DNA of 64,000 nt from Sphaerisporangium sp. TRM90804 (GTDB lineage Bacteria; Actinomycetota; Actinomycetes; Streptosporangiales; Streptosporangiaceae): contig NZ_JARWAC010000030.1 of NCBI RefSeq assembly GCF_029846175.1, positions 124,001 through 188,000 on the forward strand, written 5' to 3'. Of the stretch, positions 1-8,932 are shown one piece after another; positions within the stretch are counted from its first letter, which is position 1, and each line of letters starts with the position of its first letter. Both the position numbers and the translations under genes were made by a program. The notes under the pieces are model-generated. The model ran no database searches, was not told the origin of the DNA, and saw only the letters and a program-made list of their open reading frames with translations.

Positions 1-2435
1 TCCGCCAGTTCAAGGAGATCCAGGACCTCGACCCGCTCCGCCGCGACGACACCAGCCTGTGGTACTCCTCCACCACCGCGGTCGCCGACCGCATGCGCAG
101 GGTGGAGGAACGGCTGGTCTCCTCGGTCGTCCAGCAGAGCCGCACCCTCCAGGAGGAGGCGCAGCGCCAGGCGCTGATCTCCGGCGCGCTCATCCTGGTC
201 CTGCTGCTGCTGGTCCTCGTCATCACCGCGGTGGTCGCCAGCTCGCTGACCCGCCCGCTGCGCCGCCTGAGAGCCGAGGCGCTGGAGATCGCCGGCTCCC
301 GGCTCCCGGAGACCGTCCAGCGGCTGCGTGAGAGCAGCGACAGCGCCCCGACGGCCGAGGTCGTGCCCATCGGCGTCAACTCCCGAGACGAGATGGGAGA
401 GGTCGCCCGGGCGTTCGACGAGGTCCACCGCGAGGCGATCCGGCTGGCGGGCGACGAGGCCCGCCTGCGGAGCAACGTCAACGCCATGTTCGTCAACCTC
501 TCGCGCCGCAGCCAGACCCTGGTGGAACGCCAGCTCAGCCTCATCGACGGCCTGGAGCAGGGCGAGCAGGACGAGTCCCGGCTGGGCAACCTGTTCAAGC
601 TCGACCACCTGGCCACCCGCATGCGCCGCAACAGCGAGAACCTGCTGGTCCTCGCCGGGCAGGAGCCCTCGCGCCGGTGGAGCCAGCCGGTGCCGCTCGT
701 CGACATCGTCCGCGCCTCCCTGTCGGAGGTCGAGAGCTACGAGCGCGTCGACGTGCGCGTCCAGTCCGGCACCTCGGTGATCGGCCAGGCCGTGAACGAC
801 GCCGTCCACCTGGTCGCCGAGCTGGTGGAGAACGCCATCTCCTTCTCGCCCCGCGAGACCAAGGTCGTGGTGTCCAGCAACCGCATCGACGGCGGCGGCG
901 TCATGATCTCGGTGAGCGACAGCGGCATCGGCATGACCGCCGACGAACTGGCCGAGGCCAACTGGCGCCTGGCCAACCCGCCCGTCGTGGACGTCTCGGT
1001 GTCGCGCCGCATGGGCCTGTTCGTGGTCGGCCGCCTCGCGCTGCGCCACAACATCCGCGTGCAGCTCCGCCAGCAGGACGCCGGGGGGCTCACCGCGATG
1101 GTGCTGCTGCCCGAGGGGCTGCTCGCCACCTCCGGCGCCCCGCAGTACCCCGGCATGCCCATGGAGGCCGCCGGAGCGGGTCAGTTCGGCGCGCCGTCCC
1201 AGGCCGCGGCCACCTCCGCGATGTTCGGCGGCGGCCCCGGCGGGCCCGGAGGCTTCGAGCAGCCCGGCATGCGGGCCCCGGTCTTCGGAGCCGACGCCCC
1301 CGGCGTCGGGGCGCCCTCGGGCCCGTCCAACCGCGGGCCCTTCGAGCGCGGGCCGTTCGAACGGCCCGCCACCGGCAACGACCCCTTCGACCAGCGCCCG
1401 GGCGCGCGCGATCCCTTCGAGCGCGCCCCCGGCGGCCGGGGCATGTTCGACAGCCCGCCCGCCGAGCGCGGCGGCCCCGGCCGCGGGGCCTTCGACCGCG
1501 ACGAGCCCGAGCAGGATCCGTTCGACCGCTACTTCAACCCCAACCCGCCGCTGGACACCCCGTGGCCCGCGGACGTCCCCGCGCCCGGGAGCGGCCCCGC
1601 CGGGCCCGCCTCGGGCCCCTGGCCCGGGCTCGCCGACCAGGACACCGCCTCATGGCCGGCCGTCCCCTCCCACGGCGGTCCCGCAGGCCCCGTCACCGGC
1701 AACCAGGCCGCGGGCGCCGGGCTGGGCGGCCCCATGACGGGCCCGCAGGCCGGTCCGAGGACGGGCCCGTCCGGCGGCCCGATGACCGGCCCGGTGGGCG
1801 GCATGGCCGGCCCCATGACGGGCCCCGGGACGGCGGGGCCGGCCACCGGCCCGGCCGCCAGGTCCGGGCACCCGTTCGGCGGCCTCGCCGACATGGACCA
1901 CACCGGGCCGCTGCCCACCGTCCACAGCTCACCGCTCGACGGGTCCGAGGAGTTCCTGCCGATCTTCGCGGCCGTCGAGTCCGACTGGTTCCGCCGCTCT
2001 GACGGCGGCCCGGACACCCGGCCCGGCCCCGGCCGCGCCACCCGCGAGGCCGAGCCCGTGCAGGCGGTCGCCGCCCCGGTGGCCGAGGCCGTCCAGGACG
2101 ACGTGGACGAGCGGTCCGCCGAGGGCAGGTCGTGGTCCTCGCCGGGCGACGCCGGCTGGCAGGCGGCGCGCGCCGCCAGCGACCCCAGCCTCGGCGGCAT
2201 CACCTCCTCCGGGCTGCCCAAGCGGGTGCCGAAGGCCAACCTCGTCCCCGGGTCGGCCGACCCCGGCCCGTCGGCCTTCACCCCGCAGCCGTCCATCTCC
2301 CCCGACCGCGTGCGCAGTCGCATGGCCAGCTTCCAGCAGGGCGTGCGCAAGGGACGGGCCGTGGCCCGCGGCGAGGCGGGCGACGACCCTTCACCCCCCA
2401 ACAGGAACGTTGAAAGCAACAAGGAGGACTCGTGA
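1..2435 (+). CDS. cvnA: CvnA-type nitrate/nitrite-sensing sensor histidine kinase, conservon 1 (5' partial)
   Basis: The reading frame is open from base 3, so the true start and most of the extracellular sensor lie upstream of the window. Seen in order: end of the sensor region, a membrane segment at about nt 168-246 (ILVLLLLVLVITAVV), a HAMP linker, a helical dimerisation segment with NLSRRSQTLVERQ, and an HATPase domain with N-box ELVENAISFSP, G1 DSGIGM and G2 RRMGLFVVGR. A Pro/Gly-rich tail of about 400 residues follows, with TGP/MTGP repeats from about nt 1680 to 1850. The tail ends with conserved patches LPIFAAVES, GLPKRVPKANLVPG and SFQQGVRKGRAVARGE. In Streptomyces, CvnA proteins form a membrane complex with CvnB-D. 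The stop overlaps the cvnB start by 4 nt. The signal is unknown. Confidence 0.9.
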   Translation, partial: RQFKEIQDLDPLRRDDTSLWYSSTTAVADRMRRVEERLVSSVVQQSRTLQEEAQRQALISGALILVLLLLVLVITAVVASSLTRPLRRLRAEALEIAGSRLPETVQRLRESSDSAPTAEVVPIGVNSRDEMGEVARAFDEVHREAIRLAGDEARLRSNVNAMFVNLSRRSQTLVERQLSLIDGLEQGEQDESRLGNLFKLDHLATRMRRNSENLLVLAGQEPSRRWSQPVPLVDIVRASLSEVESYERVDVRVQSGTSVIGQAVNDAVHLVAELVENAISFSPRETKVVVSSNRIDGGGVMISVSDSGIGMTADELAEANWRLANPPVVDVSVSRRMGLFVVGRLALRHNIRVQLRQQDAGGLTAMVLLPEGLLATSGAPQYPGMPMEAAGAGQFGAPSQAAATSAMFGGGPGGPGGFEQPGMRAPVFGADAPGVGAPSGPSNRGPFERGPFERPATGNDPFDQRPGARDPFERAPGGRGMFDSPPAERGGPGRGAFDRDEPEQDPFDRYFNPNPPLDTPWPADVPAPGSGPAGPASGPWPGLADQDTASWPAVPSHGGPAGPVTGNQAAGAGLGGPMTGPQAGPRTGPSGGPMTGPVGGMAGPMTGPGTAGPATGPAARSGHPFGGLADMDHTGPLPTVHSSPLDGSEEFLPIFAAVESDWFRRSDGGPDTRPGPGRATREAEPVQAVAAPVAEAVQDDVDERSAEGRSWSSPGDAGWQAARAASDPSLGGITSSGLPKRVPKANLVPGSADPGPSAFTPQPSISPDRVRSRMASFQQGVRKGRAVARGEAGDDPSPPNRNVESNKEDS

Positions 2436-2854
2436 GGGAGCTGAGCCAGGCCGCTCGTGGCGTCAACTGGCTGATCACCGACTTCGTGAACAACGTCCCT
2501 GGCGTCGCTCACACCGTCGTGGTCTCCGCCGACGGGCTGCCGCTGGCCTACTCAGAGGGTTTCCCCAAGGACCGGGCCGATCAGCTCGCGGCGGTGGCCG
2601 CGGGGTTGATCAGCCTGACGCAGGGGGCCTCGCGGGTGTTCGAGGGCGGCGCCGTCACGCAGACGGTCGTGGAGATGCAGCGCGGGTTGCTGTTGATCAT
2701 GTCGATCAGTGATGGTTCGTGTCTGGCCGTTCTGGCCGCGCCCGACTGCGACATGGGTCTGGTGGCCTACCAGATGACCCTGTTGGTCGAGCGTGCCGGT
2801 CAGGTGCTGACCCCGGCCGTACGCGCCGAACTCCAGGCGTCTCAACCGCGATGA
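2432..2854 (+). CDS. cvnB: Roadblock/LC7-domain protein CvnB, conservon 1
   Basis: This 140-residue protein starts at a GTG that overlaps the cvnA stop (GTGA), with AAGGAGG just upstream, so translation is probably coupled. It begins RELSQAARGVNWLI, typical of the CvnB Roadblock/LC7 family, which are MglB-like small-GTPase partners. It should bind the CvnD GTPase at the cytoplasmic face of the CvnA complex. Nucleotides 2558-2686 are identical over 129 bp to 12211-12339 in the second conservon, including synonymous sites, although flanking sequence has diverged. Confidence 0.95.
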   Translation: MRELSQAARGVNWLITDFVNNVPGVAHTVVVSADGLPLAYSEGFPKDRADQLAAVAAGLISLTQGASRVFEGGAVTQTVVEMQRGLLLIMSISDGSCLAVLAAPDCDMGLVAYQMTLLVERAGQVLTPAVRAELQASQPR

Positions 2855-2877
2855 GACGCCGATGAGAGGAGGACGCC

Positions 2878-3336
2878 GTGGCACGCCGTGGCTGGACAGA
2901 CGACGGTGACCCGTTGAGCGGGGGCACCGCCTACCCGTCGATGGAGGACCCCCGCCGGTTCCCCGGCTCGGCCCCCGTGCCGCTGCCGGAGCCGGTCGAG
3001 CAGAGTTCGCTGGTGCGCCCCTACGCCATGACCGGCGGCCGCACCGCACCGCGGACCTCGCTCGCCCTGGAGGCGCTGGTGTCCTCCTCCACCTCGGTAC
3101 ACCACGACCTGTCCTCCCTCCCCCCCGAGAAGCAGGCGATCAGCACGCTGTGCCGCCAGGTGCGGTCGGTCGCCGAGATCGCCGCGCTGCTGCGCATGCC
3201 TCTGGGCGTGGCTCGTGTCGTCATCGCGGACATGGCCGGCGAGGGGCTGATCCAGGTGCACCAGCCGCAACTCGATACCGGGAAGCCGGATCTCAACCTG
3301 CTCGAAAGGGTTCTCAGTGGACTTCGCAGGCTCTAG
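2878..3336 (+). CDS. cvnC: DUF742 protein CvnC, conservon 1
   Basis: The 152-residue protein starts at a GTG preceded by GAGAGGAGGA. The N-terminal 50 residues are polar and Pro-rich. The rest is the DUF742 winged-helix-like domain: RPYAMTGGRTAPRT, then LCRQVRSVAEIAALLRMPLGVARVVIADM, then an end at NLLERVLSGLRRL. DUF742 proteins are the third member of every conservon; a DNA-binding or adaptor role is proposed for the family but is not settled. Its last 20 nt overlap the start of cvnD. Confidence 0.93.
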   Translation: MARRGWTDDGDPLSGGTAYPSMEDPRRFPGSAPVPLPEPVEQSSLVRPYAMTGGRTAPRTSLALEALVSSSTSVHHDLSSLPPEKQAISTLCRQVRSVAEIAALLRMPLGVARVVIADMAGEGLIQVHQPQLDTGKPDLNLLERVLSGLRRL

Positions 3337-3913
3337 CCGCGGCGCGGCGCTGACGTCGACGAAGATCGTCGTCGCTGGAGGCTTCGGCGTCGGCAAGACC
3401 ACGTTCGTGGGAGCGGTCTCGGAGATCGTGCCGCTGACCACCGAAGCGGTCATGACCGACGCCAGCGCCGGCATCGACGACCTGGGTCTGACTCCGCACA
3501 AGACCACGACCACCGTGGCGATGGACTTCGGCCGGGTGTCGCTGGACCAGGATCTGATCCTGTACCTGTTCGGCACGCCGGGTCAGCACAGGTTCTGGTT
3601 CATGTGGGACGACCTGGTGCGCGGCGCCATCGGAGCCGTCGTGCTGGTCGACACCCGGCGGCTGGCCGACTGCTTCCCCGCCATCGACTACTTCGAAGAG
3701 GCGCAGCTTCCGTTCGTGGTCGGCATCAACGGCTGGGACGGCAACTACGCCCACGCCGACGAGGAGGTGCGCGAGGCGCTGACGCTGGCCCCGCACATCC
3801 CCCTGGTGCGCACCGACGCCCGCTCGCGCGACTCGGTGAAGAACACCCTGATCGCCCTGGTGGAGCACGCCCTGACGATGCGGGTGGCGGTCCCCGGCTG
3901 GGGAGGCCGCTGA
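3317..3913 (+). CDS. cvnD: CvnD small GTPase, conservon 1
   Basis: The 198-residue protein starts at a GTG inside the end of cvnC, so the shared 20 nt code in two frames. It has a P-loop GGFGVGKTTF near residue 21, a switch-like region with DDLGLTPHKTTTT, and FGTPGQHRFWFMW, the DxxG-equivalent of this MglA-like family. CvnD is expected to be a GTP-binding switch regulated by CvnB. Nucleotides 3584-3702 are identical over 119 bp to 13144-13262 of the paralogue. The two proteins differ mainly after residue 125 and at the C-terminus (VPGWGGR against VPGR). Confidence 0.95.
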   Translation: MDFAGSSRGAALTSTKIVVAGGFGVGKTTFVGAVSEIVPLTTEAVMTDASAGIDDLGLTPHKTTTTVAMDFGRVSLDQDLILYLFGTPGQHRFWFMWDDLVRGAIGAVVLVDTRRLADCFPAIDYFEEAQLPFVVGINGWDGNYAHADEEVREALTLAPHIPLVRTDARSRDSVKNTLIALVEHALTMRVAVPGWGGR

Positions 3914-3934
3914 GCCTCCGGCCGGGAACCGCCG

Positions 3935-3954
3935 CCGGCGCGGCGACGCGCCGG
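3935..3954. terminator. Hairpin between convergent cvnD1 and O-methyltransferase gene
   Basis: A perfect 8-bp inverted repeat, CCGGCGCG and CGCGCCGG, encloses a GCGA (GNRA-type) tetraloop in the 49 bp between two convergent genes. There is no T tract, so it is a GC hairpin of the kind often found at actinomycete gene ends. It could serve both strands. Confidence 0.5.
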
Positions 3955-3962
3955 GAGACCGG

Positions 3963-4967
3963 TCAGGCCGGTCGTGCCTCGACCAGGCTGGCGTTGAAGG
4001 GCAGCGGGGTCACGCCCGTCACCGTCAGCCCGGCCTTCTCCAGCAGCACCGTGTACTCCGACCTGCTGCGCTCCCGCCCCTGCCCGAACAGGCTGAGCAT
4101 GCGCATGTCGAGGTCCTTGCCGAAGTGCGGCCGGTCGTCGTCGGGCAGCACCATCTCCACCAGCAGCACCCGGCCCTCCCGCGGCACGGCGGCCCGCACC
4201 ACGCTGAGGATGGTCAGCGCGCTGGCCTCGTCCCAGTTGTGCACGACGCTGCCCAGCAGGTAGGCGTCGGCGCCCTCGGGCACCGAGGCGAAGAAGTCGC
4301 CCTCCACGAACTCGCAGCGGTCGCTCAGCCCCCACGAGGCGAAGGCCTCCCGCGCGTCGGCCAGCACGTGCGGCAGCTCCAGCAGCACGCCGCGCAGCTC
4401 CGGGTTGGCGCGCAGCACGGCCGCGAGGATGTGGCCGCGACCGCCGCCCACGTCCACCACCTCGCGCATCGAGCCGAAGTCGTACCGGCTCGCCACCCCC
4501 TCGGCCATCGGCACGGCCCGGTTGGTCATGTAGTTGTTGAAGAGCTGGGCCAGCTCGGGGTGGTGCGGCATGTAGTCGTACAGGTGGCCGTTGTCCTCCA
4601 CCCAGGCCGAGCGCCCGGTCCGCACCGTCTTCGTCAGCTGGGCCAGCGCGGGGGCCAGCAGCGGGTCGGTGTTGAACAGCACGCCGCTGCGCAGGGACAG
4701 CGGAGCGTCGGCGCGCAGCATCGCACCGGCCTCGGTGAGCGCGTAGGAGTCCTCGCCCACCGTCTCCACCAGCCCGACGGACGCCAGCGTGCGCATCAGC
4801 CTGCTCAGCGAGGGGGCGTGCGCGTCGCACCGAGCGGCCAGCTCGGCGACGCTGAGCGGGCCGTCCGCCAGGTGCTCGGCGCAGTCCAGCTCCACCATGC
4901 TCCGCATCGCAGCCGTCCGCCAGGAGCCGCGGAGCACGTCCCAGATGACGCTCGCGGGGTCGGTCAT
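3963..4967 (-). CDS. SAM-dependent O-methyltransferase, family 2 (plant/actinomycete type)
   Basis: The 334-residue protein is started at the ATG with GGAGG five bases upstream; an in-frame ATG 30 nt further up lacks this. The N-terminal 90 residues form a winged-helix dimerisation domain (LSVAELAARCDAHAPSLSRL). The Rossmann part has VVDVGGGRGHIL for SAM and VVHNWDE, whose His matches the catalytic base of this family, then VLLVEMVLPDD. Such enzymes methylate hydroxyls of aromatic or polyketide substrates. It is the last gene of the minus-strand ABC operon, 85 bp after the ATPase gene, which suggests that the imported compound or its product is methylated. The substrate is unknown. Confidence 0.85.
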   Translation of the reverse strand: MTDPASVIWDVLRGSWRTAAMRSMVELDCAEHLADGPLSVAELAARCDAHAPSLSRLMRTLASVGLVETVGEDSYALTEAGAMLRADAPLSLRSGVLFNTDPLLAPALAQLTKTVRTGRSAWVEDNGHLYDYMPHHPELAQLFNNYMTNRAVPMAEGVASRYDFGSMREVVDVGGGRGHILAAVLRANPELRGVLLELPHVLADAREAFASWGLSDRCEFVEGDFFASVPEGADAYLLGSVVHNWDEASALTILSVVRAAVPREGRVLLVEMVLPDDDRPHFGKDLDMRMLSLFGQGRERSRSEYTVLLEKAGLTVTGVTPLPFNASLVEARPA

Positions 4968-5052
4968 GTGTCCTCCAGTCATCAGATTCATCGGCATACC
5001 GCGGCACCGCGCACGAACCGGGGTCCGTGCGCGGGCCGGGAAGTGAGGCGGG

Positions 5053-5841
5053 TCAGGCGGCGGACTCGCCGTCGGACGGGTGGCCCTTGGCGCGCACCAG
5101 GCGCCCGACCTCGGCGCGCAGGTGGACGAAGGCCGGCAGCTCCCGCGTCGCGATCTGGTCGCGGGGGAAGGGCAGCCCGACCGGAAGCTCGGCCGCGACC
5201 CTGGCCGGCGCCCCGGTGAGCACGACGACCCGGTCGCCGACGTAGACGCTCTCGTCGATGTCGTGCGTGATCAGCAGGACGGTCATGCGGTGGTGCTCGC
5301 GCACCTTGAGGACCAGGTCCTCCAGGTCCTCACGGGTCTGGGCGTCGACCGAGCCGAAGGGCTCGTCCATGAGCAGCAGGGCGGGGCGGTAGGCCAGCGC
5401 GCGGGCGATGGCCACCCGCTGCTGCATCCCGCCGGACAGCTCCCACGGGTACTTGGCCGCGGCGCCGGTCAGGCCGACCTCCTCCAGCGCCTCCGCCGCC
5501 GCTCGCCGCCGCGCCGCGCGGTCCATGCCGCGGCGGCGCAGCGGCAGGGCCACGTTGTCCACGACGGACATCCACGGGAACAGCGAGCGGCTGTAGTCCT
5601 GGAAGACGACGGCCAGATCGCCCGGCGTGTCGGCCACCGCCACGTCCCCGACGTGGATGTGGCCCTCGGTGGGCCTGATGAGCCCGGCGATCGAACGCAG
5701 CAGGGTGGACTTGCCGCAGCCGGAGGGGCCCACGACGCACACCAGCTCCCCTTCGGCGACCTTCAGGTCGATGCCGCCGAGGGCCCGGTGGGCCTTCGGG
5801 CCGGTGCCGTAGGTGTGGTGCAGGTTGACGACATCGAGCAC
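5053..5841 (-). CDS. ABC importer ATPase, nitrate/sulfonate/taurine family (SsuB/TauB-like)
   Basis: The 262-residue ATPase has Walker A GPSGCGKST, signature LSGGMQQRVAIARAL, Walker B LLLMDEPFGSVD and the H-loop LLITHDIDES. The start MLDVVNLHHTYG lies 35 nt after the upstream permease stop. It would drive uptake through the two permeases encoded just upstream. The family imports sulfonates, nitrate, taurine, pyrimidine thiamine precursors and similar small solutes; the sequence alone does not choose among them. Confidence 0.9.
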   Translation of the reverse strand: MLDVVNLHHTYGTGPKAHRALGGIDLKVAEGELVCVVGPSGCGKSTLLRSIAGLIRPTEGHIHVGDVAVADTPGDLAVVFQDYSRSLFPWMSVVDNVALPLRRRGMDRAARRRAAAEALEEVGLTGAAAKYPWELSGGMQQRVAIARALAYRPALLLMDEPFGSVDAQTREDLEDLVLKVREHHRMTVLLITHDIDESVYVGDRVVVLTGAPARVAAELPVGLPFPRDQIATRELPAFVHLRAEVGRLVRAKGHPSDGESAA

Positions 5842-5876
5842 GGTGTTCCTCTGTTCTCCTCAGTTCGGCCGACGCC

Positions 5877-6734
5877 TCAGGATGTCTGCCGGGCGCCCCG
5901 GTGCCAAGAAAGCAGGTGTCTCTCGGCGACGAGGAACGACGTGTTCAGCACGTAGCCCAGGATGCTGAGGACGACGATGGCGCCCCACATCGCGGACATG
6001 TCGAACGTCTGCTGGTTGTACATGATCTGGTAGCCGATGCCGGCGCTGCTGCCGACCAGCTCCGACACCACCATCAGGACGACGGCGAGCGAGAGGCTGA
6101 GGCGCAGCCCGGCGAAGATCTTCGGCGCGGACGAGGGCAGCACGATGCGCAACAGCCGCTGCGTCCTGCTCAGCCTGAACACCTGCGCGGTGTCGGTGTG
6201 GATCCGGTCGACGTAACGCGCGCCGTCGATGCTGTTGATCAGGATGGGCCAGACCACGCCGTAGGCGATGGTGGCCACCTGCATCTTGTTGCCCAGGTCC
6301 AGAAGCACGATGAACAGCGGGATCAGCGCGGTCGGCGGCACGGCCCGGCCGAACTCGATCACCGGGTCGACGTAGTCGGCGAGCCTGCGGGAGCGTCCGA
6401 CCGCCACCCCGAGCGCGATGCCGGCGACGCAGGCCAGCAGCCACCCGCCGAACAGCCGCCCCAGGCTCGGCGGGAAGGTGTCCAGCGCCTGCTCGGTCAG
6501 GAACAGGCTGGACGCGGGCCCGGTCAGCCACAGCTCGTACATGCGCGCCGCGATCTGGGACGGCGGCGGGAAGTAGACCGACTCGGCGTTGCGGGTGGCC
6601 AGCTCCCAGGCGGCGATGGCGGGTGGAACGAGCCACACCCGGGCCAGCACCGACCACAGGGACGCGCGCAGGCGCGGCGCGGGCCGCGAGGGGGTCTCGC
6701 GCCGTGGCCTGACGGGGGCGGTCGTGGCGCTCAC
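5877..6734 (-). CDS. ABC importer permease, SsuC/TauC-like (second)
   Basis: The 285-residue protein starts at a GTG overlapping the upstream permease stop (GTGA); a longer open frame exists but is not membrane protein. After a basic cytoplasmic N-terminus there are about six membrane segments. The EAA loop that contacts the ATPase is visible as VLPSSAPKIFAGLRLSLSLA. It should form a heterodimeric channel with the permease at 6731-7504, since both have the full BPD_transp_1 region. Confidence 0.88.
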   Translation of the reverse strand: MSATTAPVRPRRETPSRPAPRLRASLWSVLARVWLVPPAIAAWELATRNAESVYFPPPSQIAARMYELWLTGPASSLFLTEQALDTFPPSLGRLFGGWLLACVAGIALGVAVGRSRRLADYVDPVIEFGRAVPPTALIPLFIVLLDLGNKMQVATIAYGVVWPILINSIDGARYVDRIHTDTAQVFRLSRTQRLLRIVLPSSAPKIFAGLRLSLSLAVVLMVVSELVGSSAGIGYQIMYNQQTFDMSAMWGAIVVLSILGYVLNTSFLVAERHLLSWHRGARQTS

Positions 6735-7504
6735 AGCTCGCCCACCGCCCGCACCGCGTGCCACCGGAAGGCCCTGCGCTGCAGGTTGACCAGCAGGAGG
6801 TTGGCCACCAGGCCGAGGACTCCGGTCCACAGCACCGCGGCCAGGATCAGGTCGGTGCGCAGGCCCGAGCCCGCGCGGATCATGAAGACGCCGAGCCCGC
6901 CCTCGCCGCCGGCCAGCAGCTCGGCGCTGACCGTGACGATGAAGGCGACCGAGGACGCCAGGCGGATCCCCGTCATGACGAAAGGCGCCGCGCTCGGCAG
7001 CGACACCCGGCCGAGGATGGCGAGCGTGCCGAAGCCGAAGCTGCGCAGCGTCTCCTTGGCCAGGGGGTCGACGTCGCGCAGGCCGTACATGGTGTTGATG
7101 AGCAGCGGCCAGGACGCCGCGTAGACGACCGCGATGATCTTCGCGGCCTCGCCGGAGGGGACCAACAGGGTGACGAGGGGAAGCAGTGCGATCGAGGGGA
7201 TCGGGCGGAGGAACTCCACCAGGGGGCGGGCCGACAGCTCCGCCCGGGGAAGGTTGCCGAGCATCAGGCCGAGCGGGACGGCGAGCAGGACGGCGATGAG
7301 CAGGCCCATCGCCCACACCCGCAGCGTCACGAGCAGGTCGGCGGTGAACTCCGGGTCCCAGGGGAGCTGGACCGCCTCCGCCAGGATCGTCGACATGCGG
7401 GGGAGCAGGGCGGGGTCGATCAGCCCCGTTCTCCCGGCGAGCTCTGCCATGATCATGAGACCCGCGGCGCCGGCGGCGCCGCGGGCTGCTCGGCGAACAC
7501 TCAT
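6731..7504 (-). CDS. ABC importer permease, SsuC/TauC-like (first)
   Basis: The 257-residue protein starts at MSVRRAARG, an ATG overlapping the binding-protein stop (ATGA). About six membrane segments are present. The EAA loop reads VSLPSAAPFVMTGIRLASSVAFI. It is shorter at the N-terminus than its partner. Tight overlaps on both sides mean that the binding protein and the two permeases are one transcription and translation unit. Confidence 0.88.
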   Translation of the reverse strand: MSVRRAARGAAGAAGLMIMAELAGRTGLIDPALLPRMSTILAEAVQLPWDPEFTADLLVTLRVWAMGLLIAVLLAVPLGLMLGNLPRAELSARPLVEFLRPIPSIALLPLVTLLVPSGEAAKIIAVVYAASWPLLINTMYGLRDVDPLAKETLRSFGFGTLAILGRVSLPSAAPFVMTGIRLASSVAFIVTVSAELLAGGEGGLGVFMIRAGSGLRTDLILAAVLWTGVLGLVANLLLVNLQRRAFRWHAVRAVGEL

Positions 7505-8502
7505 TGAGGCAGCGGGACCAGCAGCGGGGTGACGTCCAGCGACTCCTGCAGGTACCCGAACTCCTGCATGAGGTCGGCGACGCGCTGGATCCGCGTCCCG
7601 TTGAGGGTGGTCGGGAACGCGCCCATGCCGATGACCGAGGCGTCGGCCGCGCTGATCTCGGTGTAGGACAGCAGGGCCTTCTCCACCTCCTTGCGGTCGG
7701 AGGCGGCGATCTGCTGGCCCTTGATGTACGCGCGCTGGAACGCGGCGGCGGTCTTGGGGTTGGCTTCGGCCCACTTCTTGGTGACGGTCCAGCCGGCGAT
7801 GGGGAAGTCGGCCATCGCGCCGGTCATGGTGTCGGCGATCTTCCTGGCGCCGTTGGCCTTCTGCACGGCGGTCGCGAACGGCTCGGTGATCCAGGCCGCG
7901 TCGACGTTGCCCGAGGCCAGGTTGGCGGGCATGTCGGGGAAGGCCATGGGCTTGAACGTCACGTCCTTCTGCCTGTCGAGTCCGGCCGTGCGCAGCACGT
8001 AGCCGGTGGCCAGCTCGCCGATGCTGTTGACGGCGGGGACCGCGATGGTGGCGCCCTTGAGCTGCTTGACCTCCTTGATGGGGGAGTCCTTGGGCACGAC
8101 CAGGAGGAAGATGTCGGGCTTGGCCTCGAAGGCGTCGGCGAGGAAGCGGAACTCGCCGCCCTTCTTGGCCTGGACGTTCAAGATGGCGAAGTAGTTGCCG
8201 AGGATCATGTCCAGGCTGCCGCCCAGCAGGCCGGGGACGGCGAGGGCGCTGCTCTGCAGCGGCTGGATCTTGACGTCCAGACCTTCCTGCGCGAAGTATC
8301 CCTTGGCCTTGGCGATGTGGATGCCGGCGGAGTCCGGGATGGGGAGGGCACCGATCGTGATCGTGGTCTTCTCCAGGCCTCCGGCGTTCGCCTGGCCGGT
8401 GGGGGAGGCCGAGTCGGTGTTCGAGCCGCCGCACGCCGCGAGCGCCAGCGCCAGAACGGCCGCCGTGCCGACGATGAGGGTACGACCCCTAAGTCGTCTC
8501 AT
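7501..8502 (-). CDS. ABC importer substrate-binding lipoprotein, NMT1/SsuA-like
   Basis: The 333-residue protein has a signal peptide and a lipobox ALAACGGS, so it should be anchored outside the membrane. Mature-domain features of the NMT1/SsuA fold include TTITIGALPIPDSAGIHIAKAKGYFAQEGLDV split over two motifs, IAVPAVNSIGELATGYVL, and GNVDAAWITEPFA. The first ITIG and last WITEP elements are typical of sulfonate, nitrate and pyrimidine-precursor binders. It is the first gene of the operon, with AAGGA about 11 nt before the ATG. The ligand is unknown. Confidence 0.9.
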   Translation of the reverse strand: MRRLRGRTLIVGTAAVLALALAACGGSNTDSASPTGQANAGGLEKTTITIGALPIPDSAGIHIAKAKGYFAQEGLDVKIQPLQSSALAVPGLLGGSLDMILGNYFAILNVQAKKGGEFRFLADAFEAKPDIFLLVVPKDSPIKEVKQLKGATIAVPAVNSIGELATGYVLRTAGLDRQKDVTFKPMAFPDMPANLASGNVDAAWITEPFATAVQKANGARKIADTMTGAMADFPIAGWTVTKKWAEANPKTAAAFQRAYIKGQQIAASDRKEVEKALLSYTEISAADASVIGMGAFPTTLNGTRIQRVADLMQEFGYLQESLDVTPLLVPLPQ

Positions 8503-8932
8503 TGGAAGGTGTCCTTATTGGGTAGCAGGGGGGAAGGTGTGACTACCGTGACTGATGGGACGAGTTGACAGGCGGTCATGAAGCCTAGCGGAGGAAGATC
8601 GGCGAATACATGACGAAGTCGTCTATGGTAGGAAAACTCGTGATATGTCCTGTTTGTGCGGTATGTTAAACGGTGTGACTTGGTGTGTATTGACGCACTG
8701 TAAATATCGATTTCGGGTTTCGCCAGTCTCCGCGTGGTCCCATGGCGACGAACATCAGCCCCGGCCCATGAACTGGTTCGTTTACCCGAATAATGAACTG
8801 GACCGCTCCAAATAGCGATAGTGGTTGGTCGATCTCCTAGGCTTGTGCTCCAATTGCTCCCCTGACTTCCCATGTGTCACACCAGCACATCGCCTTCCCC
8901 CCACGCAGAACAGCCGCGAGAGGTTGCGACCA
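8503..8932. promoter_or_regulatory. Divergent AT-richer control region between ABC operon and conservon 2
   Basis: This 430-bp gap lies between divergently read genes and must hold both promoters. The stretch from about 8590 to 8830 is clearly richer in A and T than the rest of the window. A 9-bp direct repeat ATGAACTGG occurs at 8768-8776 and 8793-8801, 25 bp apart, a possible operator. A TTGACG hexamer sits near 8688 but I see no convincing -10 partner. I looked for a TPP riboswitch upstream of the NMT1-like gene and did not find its conserved core. Confidence 0.45.

Noticed and set aside
5877-7316. A 479-residue permease start
   Set aside because: The first 190 residues are an Arg/Pro-rich off-frame read of the upstream permease; the GTG overlapping that gene's stop is the fitting start.
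8503-8600. TPP or other riboswitch upstream of the NMT1-like binding protein
   Set aside because: I could not find the conserved THI-box core or a comparable known riboswitch core on the minus strand.
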